From: Ignavibacteriota bacterium
Lineage (GTDB): Bacteria > Bacteroidota > Ignavibacteria > Kapaibacteriales > UBA2268
Reading direction: 5' to 3'
Assembly: GCA_019637995.1 (NCBI GenBank)
Contig: JAHBUQ010000001.1
Span: 620,001-684,000 of the forward strand
Length of the DNA stretch: 64,000 bases
Shown: piece by piece, positions 54,683-62,247 of the stretch
Position numbering within the stretch: position 1 is the first letter of the stretch
Layout: every line of letters starts with the position of its first letter
Position numbers and translations under genes: made by a program
The notes under the pieces: generated by a model
The model's database searches: none
The model's input: only the letters and a program-made list of their open reading frames with translations
Told to the model about the DNA's origin: nothing

Positions 54683-54732
54683 AATGATAAATATTATTAT
54701 AATTTTTTTGTTAAAAAACAAAAACTATTTTA

Positions 54733-54768
54733 GGGACCGGGTGCTTGGGGTTAGGGTTCGGGTTTCGG
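54733..54768 (+). repeat. G-tract cluster (possible G-quadruplex)
   Basis: Five runs of three or more G (54733-54735, 54739-54741, 54747-54750, 54754-54756 and 54760-54762) are spaced by 3 to 5 nt, with the short motif GGGTTAGGGTTCGGGTTTCGG inside. This fits the simple G-quadruplex pattern and is unusual in such AT-rich DNA. It lies directly upstream of the broken T9SS sorting domain. Confidence 0.6.
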
Positions 54769-54946
54769 AAAGGCAACTCGGACACGATGGCAAACTATAT
54801 GCAATGAAATACATGGGTTTATGGAGAACAAAAAAAAGTCATTAGTTCGGTAGAAGAAGAAAGCATACCACAGATTTCATACGGTAAATATTTTAATATT
54901 TATCCTAATCCGGCGAGTGATTATATTACAATTTCTATCCCTGAAA

Positions 54947-54974
54947 TCAACCCTACGGTTAACCGCAGGGTTGA
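54947..54974. repeat. 28-bp palindrome inside the remnant
   Basis: TCAACCCTACGGTT pairs with AACCGCAGGGTTGA: 28 bases, perfect except one A/C mismatch. It contains CGGTTAACCG. It sits in frame inside the sorting domain, adding PTVNRRVDG-like residues. Such a palindrome looks like a dispersed intergenic repeat unit; only one copy is seen in this window. Confidence 0.75.
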
Positions 54975-55030
54975 TGGGTTTGCAGCAGAAAAAGTACAGA
55001 TATTCGATATGCTTGGCTTGGAAGTCATTT

Positions 55031-55074
55031 CCACCCCGTCTGCTTCGCATCCACCCACGGGAGATGGGAATTTT
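55031..55074. repeat. C-rich repeat, copy A
   Basis: It begins CCACCCCGTCTGCTTCGCAT and ends GATGGGAATTTT. It is related to copy B, with substitutions in its stem; CCCA and TGGG can still pair. It is in frame in the remnant and encodes a Pro/Ser-rich insert. Confidence 0.7.
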
Positions 55075-55104
55075 GAACACAATAACATTATAACACAAAT
55101 CCAT

Positions 55105-55146
55105 CCACCCCGTCAGCCTCGCAGCCACCCCTCAAAGAGGGGAATT
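55105..55146. repeat. C-rich repeat, copy B
   Basis: It begins CCACCCCGTCAGCCTCGCAG and ends AGAGGGGAATTT, with a CCCCTC/GAGGGG hairpin. The first 24 bases match copy A at 20 or more positions. Repeats with this design (CCACCCCGTC then CCCCTC-GAGGGG) occur in many bacterial genomes as short dispersed elements, from memory and not checked here. Confidence 0.75.
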
Positions 55147-55204
55147 TATAAATTCAACTGATTTTCTATTTATGGTCCGCTACAACGTAGCTTTTTCACT
55201 AAAC

Positions 55205-55247
55205 AAAAAAAACTTCCCCAAGATATTCTCTTAAGGAAGGTTTTTTT
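55205..55247. terminator. Imperfect bidirectional terminator near the NUDIX gene
   Basis: CTTCC (55213-55217) pairs with GGAAG (55235-55239), and AAGA/TCTT inside, across a 2+2 internal loop. Eight A precede and seven T follow. It lies 43 bp beyond the minus-strand NUDIX stop. Confidence 0.6.
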
Positions 55248-55289
55248 CAAATTCACCGGATTTCGGGTTTCATATTCAATGATAAATGA

Positions 55290-55778
55290 TTAAATTAGCA
55301 ATTTATCAGTTAGATTTATCTCAAATAATGATTTATCTTTGGCATTTATAATGAATTCATTGAAAATATTAGTAGCGTCTCTGTGAGATGGTAGCAGAAG
55401 TTTTTCAATTGCCATATCAAGATGCAGCCATTCGTACTTTTCGTGCTCATCGGAGAGTTTAATTTGTTGGCGGGAGTCAATAATCATTCCAAAAACAGGG
55501 GATGCCTGAATAGTATCATTTTTTGGATTGAAAAATCGGGTAATGTATGGAATAGTCCACATTCTGATTGGTTTGCACCCTATCTCTTCCATAGTTTCAC
55601 GCAAAGCAGTACTGAGAGCTGTTTCATCACCCTCAATAGTTCCCGTAATAACCTGCCATATACCAGGGTAAACTTTTACGTTTTGACTTCTTTTTAGCAC
55701 AAGATATTTAGTAGCCTGAATTTCCTCAAAATAGGATGCTACATGAACCTGAACTGTCTCAGAAACAAACTTTATCAT
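55290..55778 (-). CDS. NUDIX hydrolase
   Basis: 162 residues. The Nudix box is complete: G-x5-E-x7-REx2EExG (GTIEGDETALSTALRETMEEIG is split here as GTIEGDE, then TALSTAL, then RETMEEIG). It hydrolyses a nucleoside diphosphate linked to another group. The flanking pattern (VYPGIWQVITG, HEKYEWLHLDMA) resembles dihydroneopterin-triphosphate or dATP pyrophosphatases (NudB type), but substrate is not certain. It lies 3 bp after glgA on the same strand, an operon link of unclear meaning. Confidence 0.85.
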   Translation of the reverse strand: MIKFVSETVQVHVASYFEEIQATKYLVLKRSQNVKVYPGIWQVITGTIEGDETALSTALRETMEEIGCKPIRMWTIPYITRFFNPKNDTIQASPVFGMIIDSRQQIKLSDEHEKYEWLHLDMAIEKLLLPSHRDATNIFNEFIINAKDKSLFEINLTDKLLI

Positions 55779-55781
55779 TGT

Positions 55782-57251
55782 TTACCTCACTTTTTCAATC
55801 GCCCATTTAAACACTTTAAGATATTCCAGTGCAGATTTACCTGAAGAAAAATTATTAGACATTGCGTTCTGTCGTATAATGTCCCAATGTGGATAATTGT
55901 TATAAACCGACAGCCCACGGCGTATAGAATAAGCAAAATCATCCGCATTGTATTGCCAGAACAAAAATCCTGATCCTTCTCCTGAGTCCCGACTGTATTC
56001 TTTGATTGTATCAGCAAGACCACCTGTGATTCTTGCAATCGGAATTGTACCGTATTTCATAGCATACATTTGAGTCAGCCCGCAGGGTTCGAATCTTGAT
56101 GGCATCAGGAAGAAGTCAGCCGCTGCGAACATTCTGTGGGAAAGAGTATTGTTATAACCAATATTTATAATCGCAAGTTTCGGAAATTTCCATTTTATGT
56201 AGTTGAAAAAATCAGTATATCGTCTTTCACCAGTACCAAGAAGTGCAATTCTGAACATACTGTTTTCAAGATAATATTCGAGTTTGGCAATCAGCAAGTC
56301 AATTCCTTTTTGCTCTGTCAGTCTTGAAACCATTCCAATTAGTGGCAAATCAAGATTGTCTTCATCTGTGAGGCCATGCTCATATAGAAATTTGATTTTA
56401 TTAGATTTTTTAGGTTCAATATTATCTTTTGAATATTTATCATAAATATTGGGGTCAGTTTCCGGATTCCAGTCGTCATAATATACACCATTCAGAACAC
56501 CTATTAAATCAGCTCCTCTTTGATTCAGCTCATCCTGCAGCCCTTCACTGTAATAAGGGTAACGGATTTCTTTGGCATAAGTTTGGCTGACAGTAGTAAT
56601 CTTATCAGCGAACATTATACCGGCTTTCATAGCATTGACCGAGCCATTTTTTTCGAACCATGAGCCCGGAAAGAAGTTATGCATCCCAAATCCTGAATAG
56701 AGCATCGCATTTTCAGGATTGAATTTTCCCTGATATGCAAGATTATGAATTGTATAAACTCCGGCAGTGCCACTGAAATGCGGGTCATGTAAATAATATG
56801 ATTTTAAAAATGCCATAGCAAAAGCTGTATGAAAATCGTGGGCATGAATAATGTCAGGTTTAAAATTAAGTGCTTTGGCTGTTTCGAATATTGCTCGGCT
56901 AAAAAAAATGAAGCGTCTGTCATTATCGCCGTACTCGTTTGGGTCGCCATAGATACCATTTCTATCGAAGTAATGATTATGCTCAATCATATAAATCGGT
57001 ACATTGCTGTTCGGCATAAATCCATGCCAAAGTCTGGCATATTCAGTCCAGTATCCCATTGGGACTATCAAAGTGAGATTTGTCGGCTCAATTCCATACT
57101 TGTAAGTGTCAATAAAACCATACTTGGGCATAACAACTATTGGTGTCTGTCCATATTTTGACCATTCAAGCGGAAGCGATGCCGCAATGTCAGCTAAACC
57201 GCCCGCTTTAGCATAAGGGTCAACTTCAGAAGATGCTAATAATATGTTCAT
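55782..57251 (-). CDS. glgA: Glycogen synthase (ADP-glucose)
   Basis: 489 residues of GT-B (GT5) type. The N-terminal nucleotide-sugar motif is KAGGLADIAASLP (KxGGL, K15). It is followed by HAHDFHTAF, TIHNLAYQG, TTVSQTYAKEI, then the C-terminal GMVSRLTEQKGIDLL, PSRFEPCGLTQMYAMKYG (catalytic Glu region) and GGLADTI. It extends alpha-1,4-glucan from ADP-glucose. glgB, glgC and glgP are not in the window; only the NUDIX gene follows, 3 bp away. Confidence 0.94.
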   Translation of the reverse strand: MNILLASSEVDPYAKAGGLADIAASLPLEWSKYGQTPIVVMPKYGFIDTYKYGIEPTNLTLIVPMGYWTEYARLWHGFMPNSNVPIYMIEHNHYFDRNGIYGDPNEYGDNDRRFIFFSRAIFETAKALNFKPDIIHAHDFHTAFAMAFLKSYYLHDPHFSGTAGVYTIHNLAYQGKFNPENAMLYSGFGMHNFFPGSWFEKNGSVNAMKAGIMFADKITTVSQTYAKEIRYPYYSEGLQDELNQRGADLIGVLNGVYYDDWNPETDPNIYDKYSKDNIEPKKSNKIKFLYEHGLTDEDNLDLPLIGMVSRLTEQKGIDLLIAKLEYYLENSMFRIALLGTGERRYTDFFNYIKWKFPKLAIINIGYNNTLSHRMFAAADFFLMPSRFEPCGLTQMYAMKYGTIPIARITGGLADTIKEYSRDSGEGSGFLFWQYNADDFAYSIRRGLSVYNNYPHWDIIRQNAMSNNFSSGKSALEYLKVFKWAIEKVR

Positions 57252-57379
57252 TCAAATATTTTTTTTTAAAAATGTCAATACTAAAAATATAAAGATAAAC
57301 ATATAGTTGCTAATATGAAATTAAAATTTGTTATTTTGTATCTTTAAAAGTGTATTATTTTAAAAATGTTTTCAAATAA

Positions 57380-58525
57380 GTGAAAAAATCAAAGCCGGAT
57401 ACAGATTACTATAAGCTTCAAATTGAGGATGGAGTCCTTCATTTGAATGTTTTAATGCCTCTTATTTACTCAAATTCCGAATATTTTCGTAGTGTATTGA
57501 GTGAAATAGGAAAAATAAAAGATATTTCAAAAATTGAAATTGATTTTTCTCTTCAAGATAATTTCGACACATATTTGATTATATTTTCTCAGTCTGTAGA
57601 AAAATATTGTATCGAACAGAATATCAGATTTGAGATTATAAATTCGAATCCTGATATAAACTCAGTAGTTATACTTTTGAAATCTCCTCCTGCTGAAATT
57701 TTAGAACCAAAACCCAAAAAGTCTTATCTTTACCGTCATTTTGAGGAAATTGGCTATATTGTCATCAAGATAGTAAAGGATACTTACAACTTTATTTCAT
57801 TCTTCGGTGAACTTTTTATAAGATTTCTGACATTAATATTCAAGCCAAGCAGGTTGCGTTGGGAGGATATGCCTCTACACTTCACACAATCCGGTGTAAT
57901 GGCACTTCCAATAACCCTTGTGATAGTTTTCCTTCTTGGTATGATTACCGGCTATCAGGGTGCTTTGCAGCTCAAACAATTTGGTGCTGATATGTTTATA
58001 GCTGACTTAGTAGGAATCTCACTAACTCGTGAGCTATCCCCTCTAATGGTTGCCATTCTTGTAGCCGGTCGTTCGGGTTCGGCATTTGCTGCAGAACTCG
58101 GCACCATGAAAGTTTCTGAAGAAATTGATGCCTTAACCACAATGGGCTTTGACAAATTTGAATTTCTTGTATTGCCAAGAGTTATGTCAGTAACACTTGC
58201 GATGCCTTTTTTAGTCATTATATGTAATATTGTCGGTATATTAGGTGGTCTGATCGCCGCTACTTCGACTCTGGATATAACTTTTTCAGGTTACATTGGC
58301 AGGATGCAAATGGCTCTCTCGCTTTGGGATATCGGATCAGGACTAATTAAGAGTATAGTTTTTGGATTTCTGATTTCAGCACTCGGCTGCTATAAGGGGT
58401 TGAATGTGCAGGGTGGAGCTGATGCTGTAGGGCGGTACACAACATCTTCGGTTGTAGCAGGTGTATTTCTGATTATTTTGGCTGATGCATTATTTACATT
58501 TATTTTTCAGGCGCTTGGAGTATGA
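57380..58525 (+). CDS. mlaE: MlaE-family ABC transporter permease with N-terminal STAS-like domain
   Basis: 381 residues from GTG 57380 (no earlier in-frame ATG). The first 110 residues read like a STAS-type domain (DGVLHLNVLMPLIYSN, DISKIEIDF), a known fusion in this family. The permease part (about 150-380) has the MlaE pattern: GVMALPITLVIVFLLGMITGYQGALQ, ELSPLMVAILVAGRSGSAFAAELGTMKVSEEIDAL, and GCYKGLNVQGGADAVGRYTT. It moves phospholipids or other lipids between membranes. It overlaps the ATPase gene by 4 bp. Confidence 0.9.
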   Translation: MKKSKPDTDYYKLQIEDGVLHLNVLMPLIYSNSEYFRSVLSEIGKIKDISKIEIDFSLQDNFDTYLIIFSQSVEKYCIEQNIRFEIINSNPDINSVVILLKSPPAEILEPKPKKSYLYRHFEEIGYIVIKIVKDTYNFISFFGELFIRFLTLIFKPSRLRWEDMPLHFTQSGVMALPITLVIVFLLGMITGYQGALQLKQFGADMFIADLVGISLTRELSPLMVAILVAGRSGSAFAAELGTMKVSEEIDALTTMGFDKFEFLVLPRVMSVTLAMPFLVIICNIVGILGGLIAATSTLDITFSGYIGRMQMALSLWDIGSGLIKSIVFGFLISALGCYKGLNVQGGADAVGRYTTSSVVAGVFLIILADALFTFIFQALGV

Positions 58526-59277
58526 CAGATAATAAAGCAATTATTGAAGTCAGAAATCTGACCGTTCAGTATGGAGAGCTTGAGGTTCTAAAAAATGTTT
58601 CATTTAATATAGAAAAAGGTGAGATTTTTGTCATAGTCGGAGGAAGCGGTTGTGGAAAAAGTACACTTCTCAGGCAGATGATAGGTCTTGAAACACCAAC
58701 AGACGGCGAAATTTTTATTGATGGAAAGAATTTTATTGAATCAACAAAAAATGAAAGAAAAGAAATACTTAAAAAATTTGGTGTGATGTTTCAATCAAGT
58801 GGATTATTCGCTTCAATGACACTTGCCGAGAACATTAAACTTGTTTTGGATGAATATACTGAATTAAATGATGATGAAATGGATGATGTTGTGGATATAA
58901 AGCTGTCATCTGTTGGTTTAAGCGGATTTAGGGATTATTATCCTGCTGAAATCAGTGGAGGGATGAAAAAGCGTGCTGCACTGGCAAGAGCAATGGCTTT
59001 GGACCCTTACATACTATTCTTTGATGAACCTTCATCTGGTTTAGATCCACTGACATCTGCATCATTAGATAAATTAATAATCGAAATTAACCGAATATTT
59101 AAAACAACAATGATAATTGTAACACACGACCTTGCAAGCGTTTTGTCAATTTCTCAAAGAATTATTATGCTTGACAAGTCGGTAAAAGGCATACTTGCTG
59201 AAGGTACTCTGGAGCAACTGGTTAGTATGAATGATAACGAAATGGTATATAATTTTTTTAATCGTTTGTCCAAGTAA
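58522..59277 (+). CDS. mlaF: MlaF-family ABC transporter ATPase
   Basis: 251 residues. Walker A is GGSGCGKST, the Q-loop is GVMFQSSGLFASMT, the signature is EISGGMKKRAALARA, Walker B is ILFFDEPSSGLDP, and the H-loop is VTHD. It is the ATPase of the lipid transporter with the upstream permease (overlap ATGA). The usual third gene for an MCE-domain substrate carrier (MlaD) does not follow; the next gene is on the other strand, so the carrier must be elsewhere. Confidence 0.92.
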   Translation: MTDNKAIIEVRNLTVQYGELEVLKNVSFNIEKGEIFVIVGGSGCGKSTLLRQMIGLETPTDGEIFIDGKNFIESTKNERKEILKKFGVMFQSSGLFASMTLAENIKLVLDEYTELNDDEMDDVVDIKLSSVGLSGFRDYYPAEISGGMKKRAALARAMALDPYILFFDEPSSGLDPLTSASLDKLIIEINRIFKTTMIIVTHDLASVLSISQRIIMLDKSVKGILAEGTLEQLVSMNDNEMVYNFFNRLSK

Positions 59278-59306
59278 ACTTCTTTAATTATTAGAAAAAA
59301 TTATCA

Positions 59307-59344
59307 AAACAAATATCGCCTATCAAAATGGGCGATATTTGTTT
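59307..59344. terminator. Strong terminator after mlaF
   Basis: A perfect 14-bp stem (59307-59320 with 59331-59344, AAACAAATATCGCC/GGCGATATTTGTTT) has a 10-nt loop, then AAAAA. The T residues inside the stem support plus-strand termination; it also lies 78 bp beyond the converging gene. Confidence 0.8.
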
Positions 59345-59422
59345 AAAAACCCGAGGTAAAGTCAGATCATATTCTTGTGTGGGCTCTTAATAAGAATAAT
59401 CGTAAAGACTATATCTTATGCA

Positions 59423-60322
59423 TTACTTTTCCAATCCGAGAATTGATTTGACAATATGACCTACCATAGCAGGATTTTCTTTTAATCTGCGAGTGGAATA
59501 TCCATACCAGTCTTCACCGAAAGGGACATAGACTCTGAGGTTATGACCCATCTGAAGTATCTCATCACGTCTTTTCTCCCTAACGCCAAGTAACATCTGA
59601 AATTCGTAATCTTCTTTTTTAAGATTACGTTTTTTTACTGCTTCAAGTCCATACTCAATAAGCGGCTCGTCATGAGTAGCAATACCCACATAAAGCCCGT
59701 TATCGAGCATTAAATCAAGTAAATCTCTGAAGTTTTGACGTACTTCTTCGTACCCTTTATAAGCAATTTTTTCGCTTTCTACATAAATGCCTTTACATAG
59801 TCGTATATTCGGTTTGTAGTCAATAAGTGCTCTGACGTCATCCATACTGCGACGCATATAAGACTGAATGACTATTCCTACATTATCAAAACCGGCATCA
59901 CGTAATTTTTTATAAAGATCGAGTGTCATCGTCGTATATGGAGAATTTTCCATATCAAGCCGAACAAAAATTCCGAGGGACTTTGCTTTAGCGACAAGTT
60001 TACTGATATTTTCATAACCGAAATCAAAATCAATTCCTAAACCAAGAGAAGTTGGTTTAATGGAGGAATAAGTACTTAACTTATGTTCGGAAATAGCATC
60101 AAGAACTTCCATACACATATCAGTTTCATGGACAGCCCGCTCACGAGTAGTAACAAATTCTCCAAGTACATCAATAGTACTCGAACCACCAATTTCCATA
60201 AGTTTTTTTGTTTCATTAATTGCATTTTCAAGCTTAAGACCTGCAATATATTTTTTAGCAAACAAAAATACAATTGACTTCGGTACTATCGGTAGTGTCT
60301 TTAAAACTATTTGATTTAACAT
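59423..60322 (-). CDS. Proline dehydrogenase (monofunctional)
   Basis: 299 residues forming one flavin TIM barrel. Family features: STIDVLGEFVTT, SIKPTSLGLGIDF, FVRLDMENSPYT, VIQSYMRRSMDD, RLCKGIYVESEKIAY, then the C-terminal VYVPFGEDWYGYSTRRLKENP with the substrate-binding Arg pair. It oxidises proline to pyrroline-5-carboxylate, giving electrons to the quinone pool. The P5C dehydrogenase partner is not in the window. The N-terminal DNA-binding domain of long PutA is absent. It is the last gene on this strand and lies 75 bp after tmk. Confidence 0.9.
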   Translation of the reverse strand: MLNQIVLKTLPIVPKSIVFLFAKKYIAGLKLENAINETKKLMEIGGSSTIDVLGEFVTTRERAVHETDMCMEVLDAISEHKLSTYSSIKPTSLGLGIDFDFGYENISKLVAKAKSLGIFVRLDMENSPYTTMTLDLYKKLRDAGFDNVGIVIQSYMRRSMDDVRALIDYKPNIRLCKGIYVESEKIAYKGYEEVRQNFRDLLDLMLDNGLYVGIATHDEPLIEYGLEAVKKRNLKKEDYEFQMLLGVREKRRDEILQMGHNLRVYVPFGEDWYGYSTRRLKENPAMVGHIVKSILGLEK

Positions 60323-60397
60323 ATTTTTAATATCCGTAATAAATTTGCTGATTTTATAAAATGCAAAATTAACTAAAAGTAATCAAATAAACGAATT

Positions 60398-60994
60398 TTA
60401 AATTGAAATATGCTTAAAAATCTCAATTTTAGTTTCATCTATTCCACCTGAGGCATCAATAATTTTCACTCTTTCCGGTTCATTTGCAGCAATCTCGTCA
60501 AAACCTTTAATGACTCTAAGGAAAAAATTATCACCTGCTTTTTCGATTCTGTCTTTCTCACGGCTTCCTGCACGCTTTTTCGATTCCTGAAGTGATAATC
60601 TCAAATAAAATGTAAGATTTGGTTTCAAACCACCTGTTGCAATTTCATTGCAATTTTGAATTACATTCAAGTCTATTTGTCTGCCATAGCCCTGATATGC
60701 GGTTGTAGAGTCAAAAAATCTATCACATAGCACGTAATCACCTTTAGCAAGAGCAGGTTTAATTATGCTTTCAACAAGATTCGACCTTGCTGATTCAAAT
60801 AAAAGCAATTCAGTAATATCGTTTAACTTACTTTTTGAAGAAAGCAATATTTCACGTATAGCCTCAGAAACATCTGTGCCACCCGGCTCTCGCAGACTGT
60901 GGACTTTGAATCCACGGCTTTCAAGCATCTCAGCCACCAGCTTTAACTGAGTAGTCTTACCGCAACCATCTATACCTTCAAATGTAATAAGCAT
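60398..60994 (-). CDS. tmk: Thymidylate kinase
   Basis: 198 residues. P-loop FEGIDGCGKTTQ (5-16), DRFFDSTTAYQGYG (Asp-Arg motif and substrate region), and a lid with REKDRIE. It phosphorylates dTMP to dTDP. It begins 12 bp after rsmI. No physical link with thyX. Confidence 0.95.
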   Translation of the reverse strand: MLITFEGIDGCGKTTQLKLVAEMLESRGFKVHSLREPGGTDVSEAIREILLSSKSKLNDITELLLFESARSNLVESIIKPALAKGDYVLCDRFFDSTTAYQGYGRQIDLNVIQNCNEIATGGLKPNLTFYLRLSLQESKKRAGSREKDRIEKAGDNFFLRVIKGFDEIAANEPERVKIIDASGGIDETKIEIFKHISI

Positions 60995-61006
60995 AATAAA
61001 TCCAAT

Positions 61007-61699
61007 TTAGTTCTTTCCATCAATTATAACGACGATTTCACCCTTCAATCCATTTTTATTCCTAACGATTTCTATCAACTCCGCAATTGTTCCACGCAGA
61101 AATTCTTCATGAATCTTAGTAATTTCTCGTGCTATACATAGCTTTCTTTCTCCGCCTGCAATTTCAAAAAGTTCAATGAGGAGTTTCTCAATTCGGTGAG
61201 TTGATTCAAAAAGTATAACAGTATTGTCAATTTCACTTATTTTTTTTAAAAAAGTTTGTCGTCCTTTTTTCTGTGGAGCAAATCCTGCAAAAGTAAATCT
61301 GTGAACACTCATACCTGAAGCCGATAATGCTGCAACAAATGAAGTTGCACCCGGAACGGGAACAATCATAATTCCTTCATCAGCAGCTAAAGCAACTATT
61401 CTGAAGCCCGGATCTGAAATAAGAGGAGTTCCGGCATCCGAAATCAATGCAATTGATGAGCCGGATTTTATTAATTCCACTAATTTTTTGCTTTGTTCTG
61501 ATTCATTATGCTCATGATAGCTGATTAATTTTTTGTGTTCAATTTCCAGTTTCTTGAGTAGAATGCCAGAATGGCGGGTATCCTCACAAGCTATAATATC
61601 TGCATTACGCAAAATGCGTAAAGCTCTTAATGTAATATCCTCAAGATTACCAATTGGAGTTGAAACAAGATATAAAGCCGGTTTTAAAGCATAATCCAT
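61007..61699 (-). CDS. rsmI: 16S rRNA (cytidine-1402-2'-O)-methyltransferase
   Basis: 230 residues. The opening LYLVSTPIGNLEDITLRAL and the following ADIIACEDTRHSGILLKKL are diagnostic, as are LISDAGTPLISDPG and PGATSFVAALSASG. It uses SAM to methylate C1402 of 16S rRNA together with RsmH. It starts 1 bp after tadA and is followed by tmk, an operon of translation and nucleotide genes. Confidence 0.95.
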   Translation of the reverse strand: MDYALKPALYLVSTPIGNLEDITLRALRILRNADIIACEDTRHSGILLKKLEIEHKKLISYHEHNESEQSKKLVELIKSGSSIALISDAGTPLISDPGFRIVALAADEGIMIVPVPGATSFVAALSASGMSVHRFTFAGFAPQKKGRQTFLKKISEIDNTVILFESTHRIEKLLIELFEIAGGERKLCIAREITKIHEEFLRGTIAELIEIVRNKNGLKGEIVVIIDGKN

Positions 61700-61700
61700 A

Positions 61701-62177
61701 TTATTTATTTCTCCGTAAATCTTTAAAAAAGTGAGTAATCATTGAGCTGCATCTTTCTTCGAGAAATCCTCCGTAAACTTCGCATCTGTGATTTAATTGT
61801 GCATTATTTAGCAGATTAAGAATGCTTCCGCCTGCTCCTGCTTTAGGGTCATAAGCTCCAAATATAACTGTTTTTAATCTAGATAGCACGATTGCTCCTG
61901 CACACATTGGGCAAGGCTCCAAAGTTACATATAGTGTGCAATCAATCAAATGCTTATAACCTGTAGTTTTAATTGCCTCGTTGATTGCAATAATTTCTGC
62001 GTGTTTAGTAGCATTTGCATTTTTTTCGACTTTATTATAACCTTTACCGATTATATCATAACCCCGCACTATAACTGCACCGATAGGAACATCTCCATTC
62101 TTTAAGGATTTCTCGGCAAGCCCCAGAGCTATGTCCATATAATAATTATGACTGTATTTAGGATAATTAAGTATCAA
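61701..62177 (-). CDS. tadA: tRNA-specific adenosine deaminase
   Basis: 158 residues. Zinc-site motifs: HAE (59-61) and EPCPMC (87-92). The pattern MDIALGLAEKSL-NGDVPIGAVIV is typical of TadA, which deaminates A34 to inosine in tRNA-Arg. The start at 62177 is kept; the ATG at codon 14 is also possible. It is one base from rsmI. Confusion with a guanine or cytosine deaminase is unlikely from the motif set. Confidence 0.92.
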   Translation of the reverse strand: MILNYPKYSHNYYMDIALGLAEKSLKNGDVPIGAVIVRGYDIIGKGYNKVEKNANATKHAEIIAINEAIKTTGYKHLIDCTLYVTLEPCPMCAGAIVLSRLKTVIFGAYDPKAGAGGSILNLLNNAQLNHRCEVYGGFLEERCSSMITHFFKDLRRNK

Positions 62178-62247
62178 TTTTTTCAGGTCAATTTAGTTAA
62201 GAATACTATAATATATTTCAGAAACATACTAGAAATGGATTCATTAA

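Larger units (their letters stand above)
54773..55161 (+). pseudogene. Decayed T9SS sorting-domain gene remnant with inserted repeats
   Basis: One frame holds VISSVEEESIPQIS, YFNIYPNPASDYITISIPE, VQIFDMLGLEVIST and a closing IYKFN before TGA 55159-55161. These are the pieces of a type-A T9SS sorting domain. The body of the gene is missing. Just upstream, GHDGKLYAMKYMGLWRTK is in a different frame, joined at an A8 run (54830-54837), suggesting a frameshift. Two insertions separate the sorting-domain strands: one made by a palindrome (54947-54974), the other by two C-rich repeats. It could still be expressed only if fused to something not seen here. Confidence 0.7.

Noticed and set aside
54877..55128. 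An 83-codon minus-strand frame in the repeat region
   Set aside because: It is the reverse of the sorting-domain remnant and its repeats; the plus-strand reading has recognisable motifs and this one has none.
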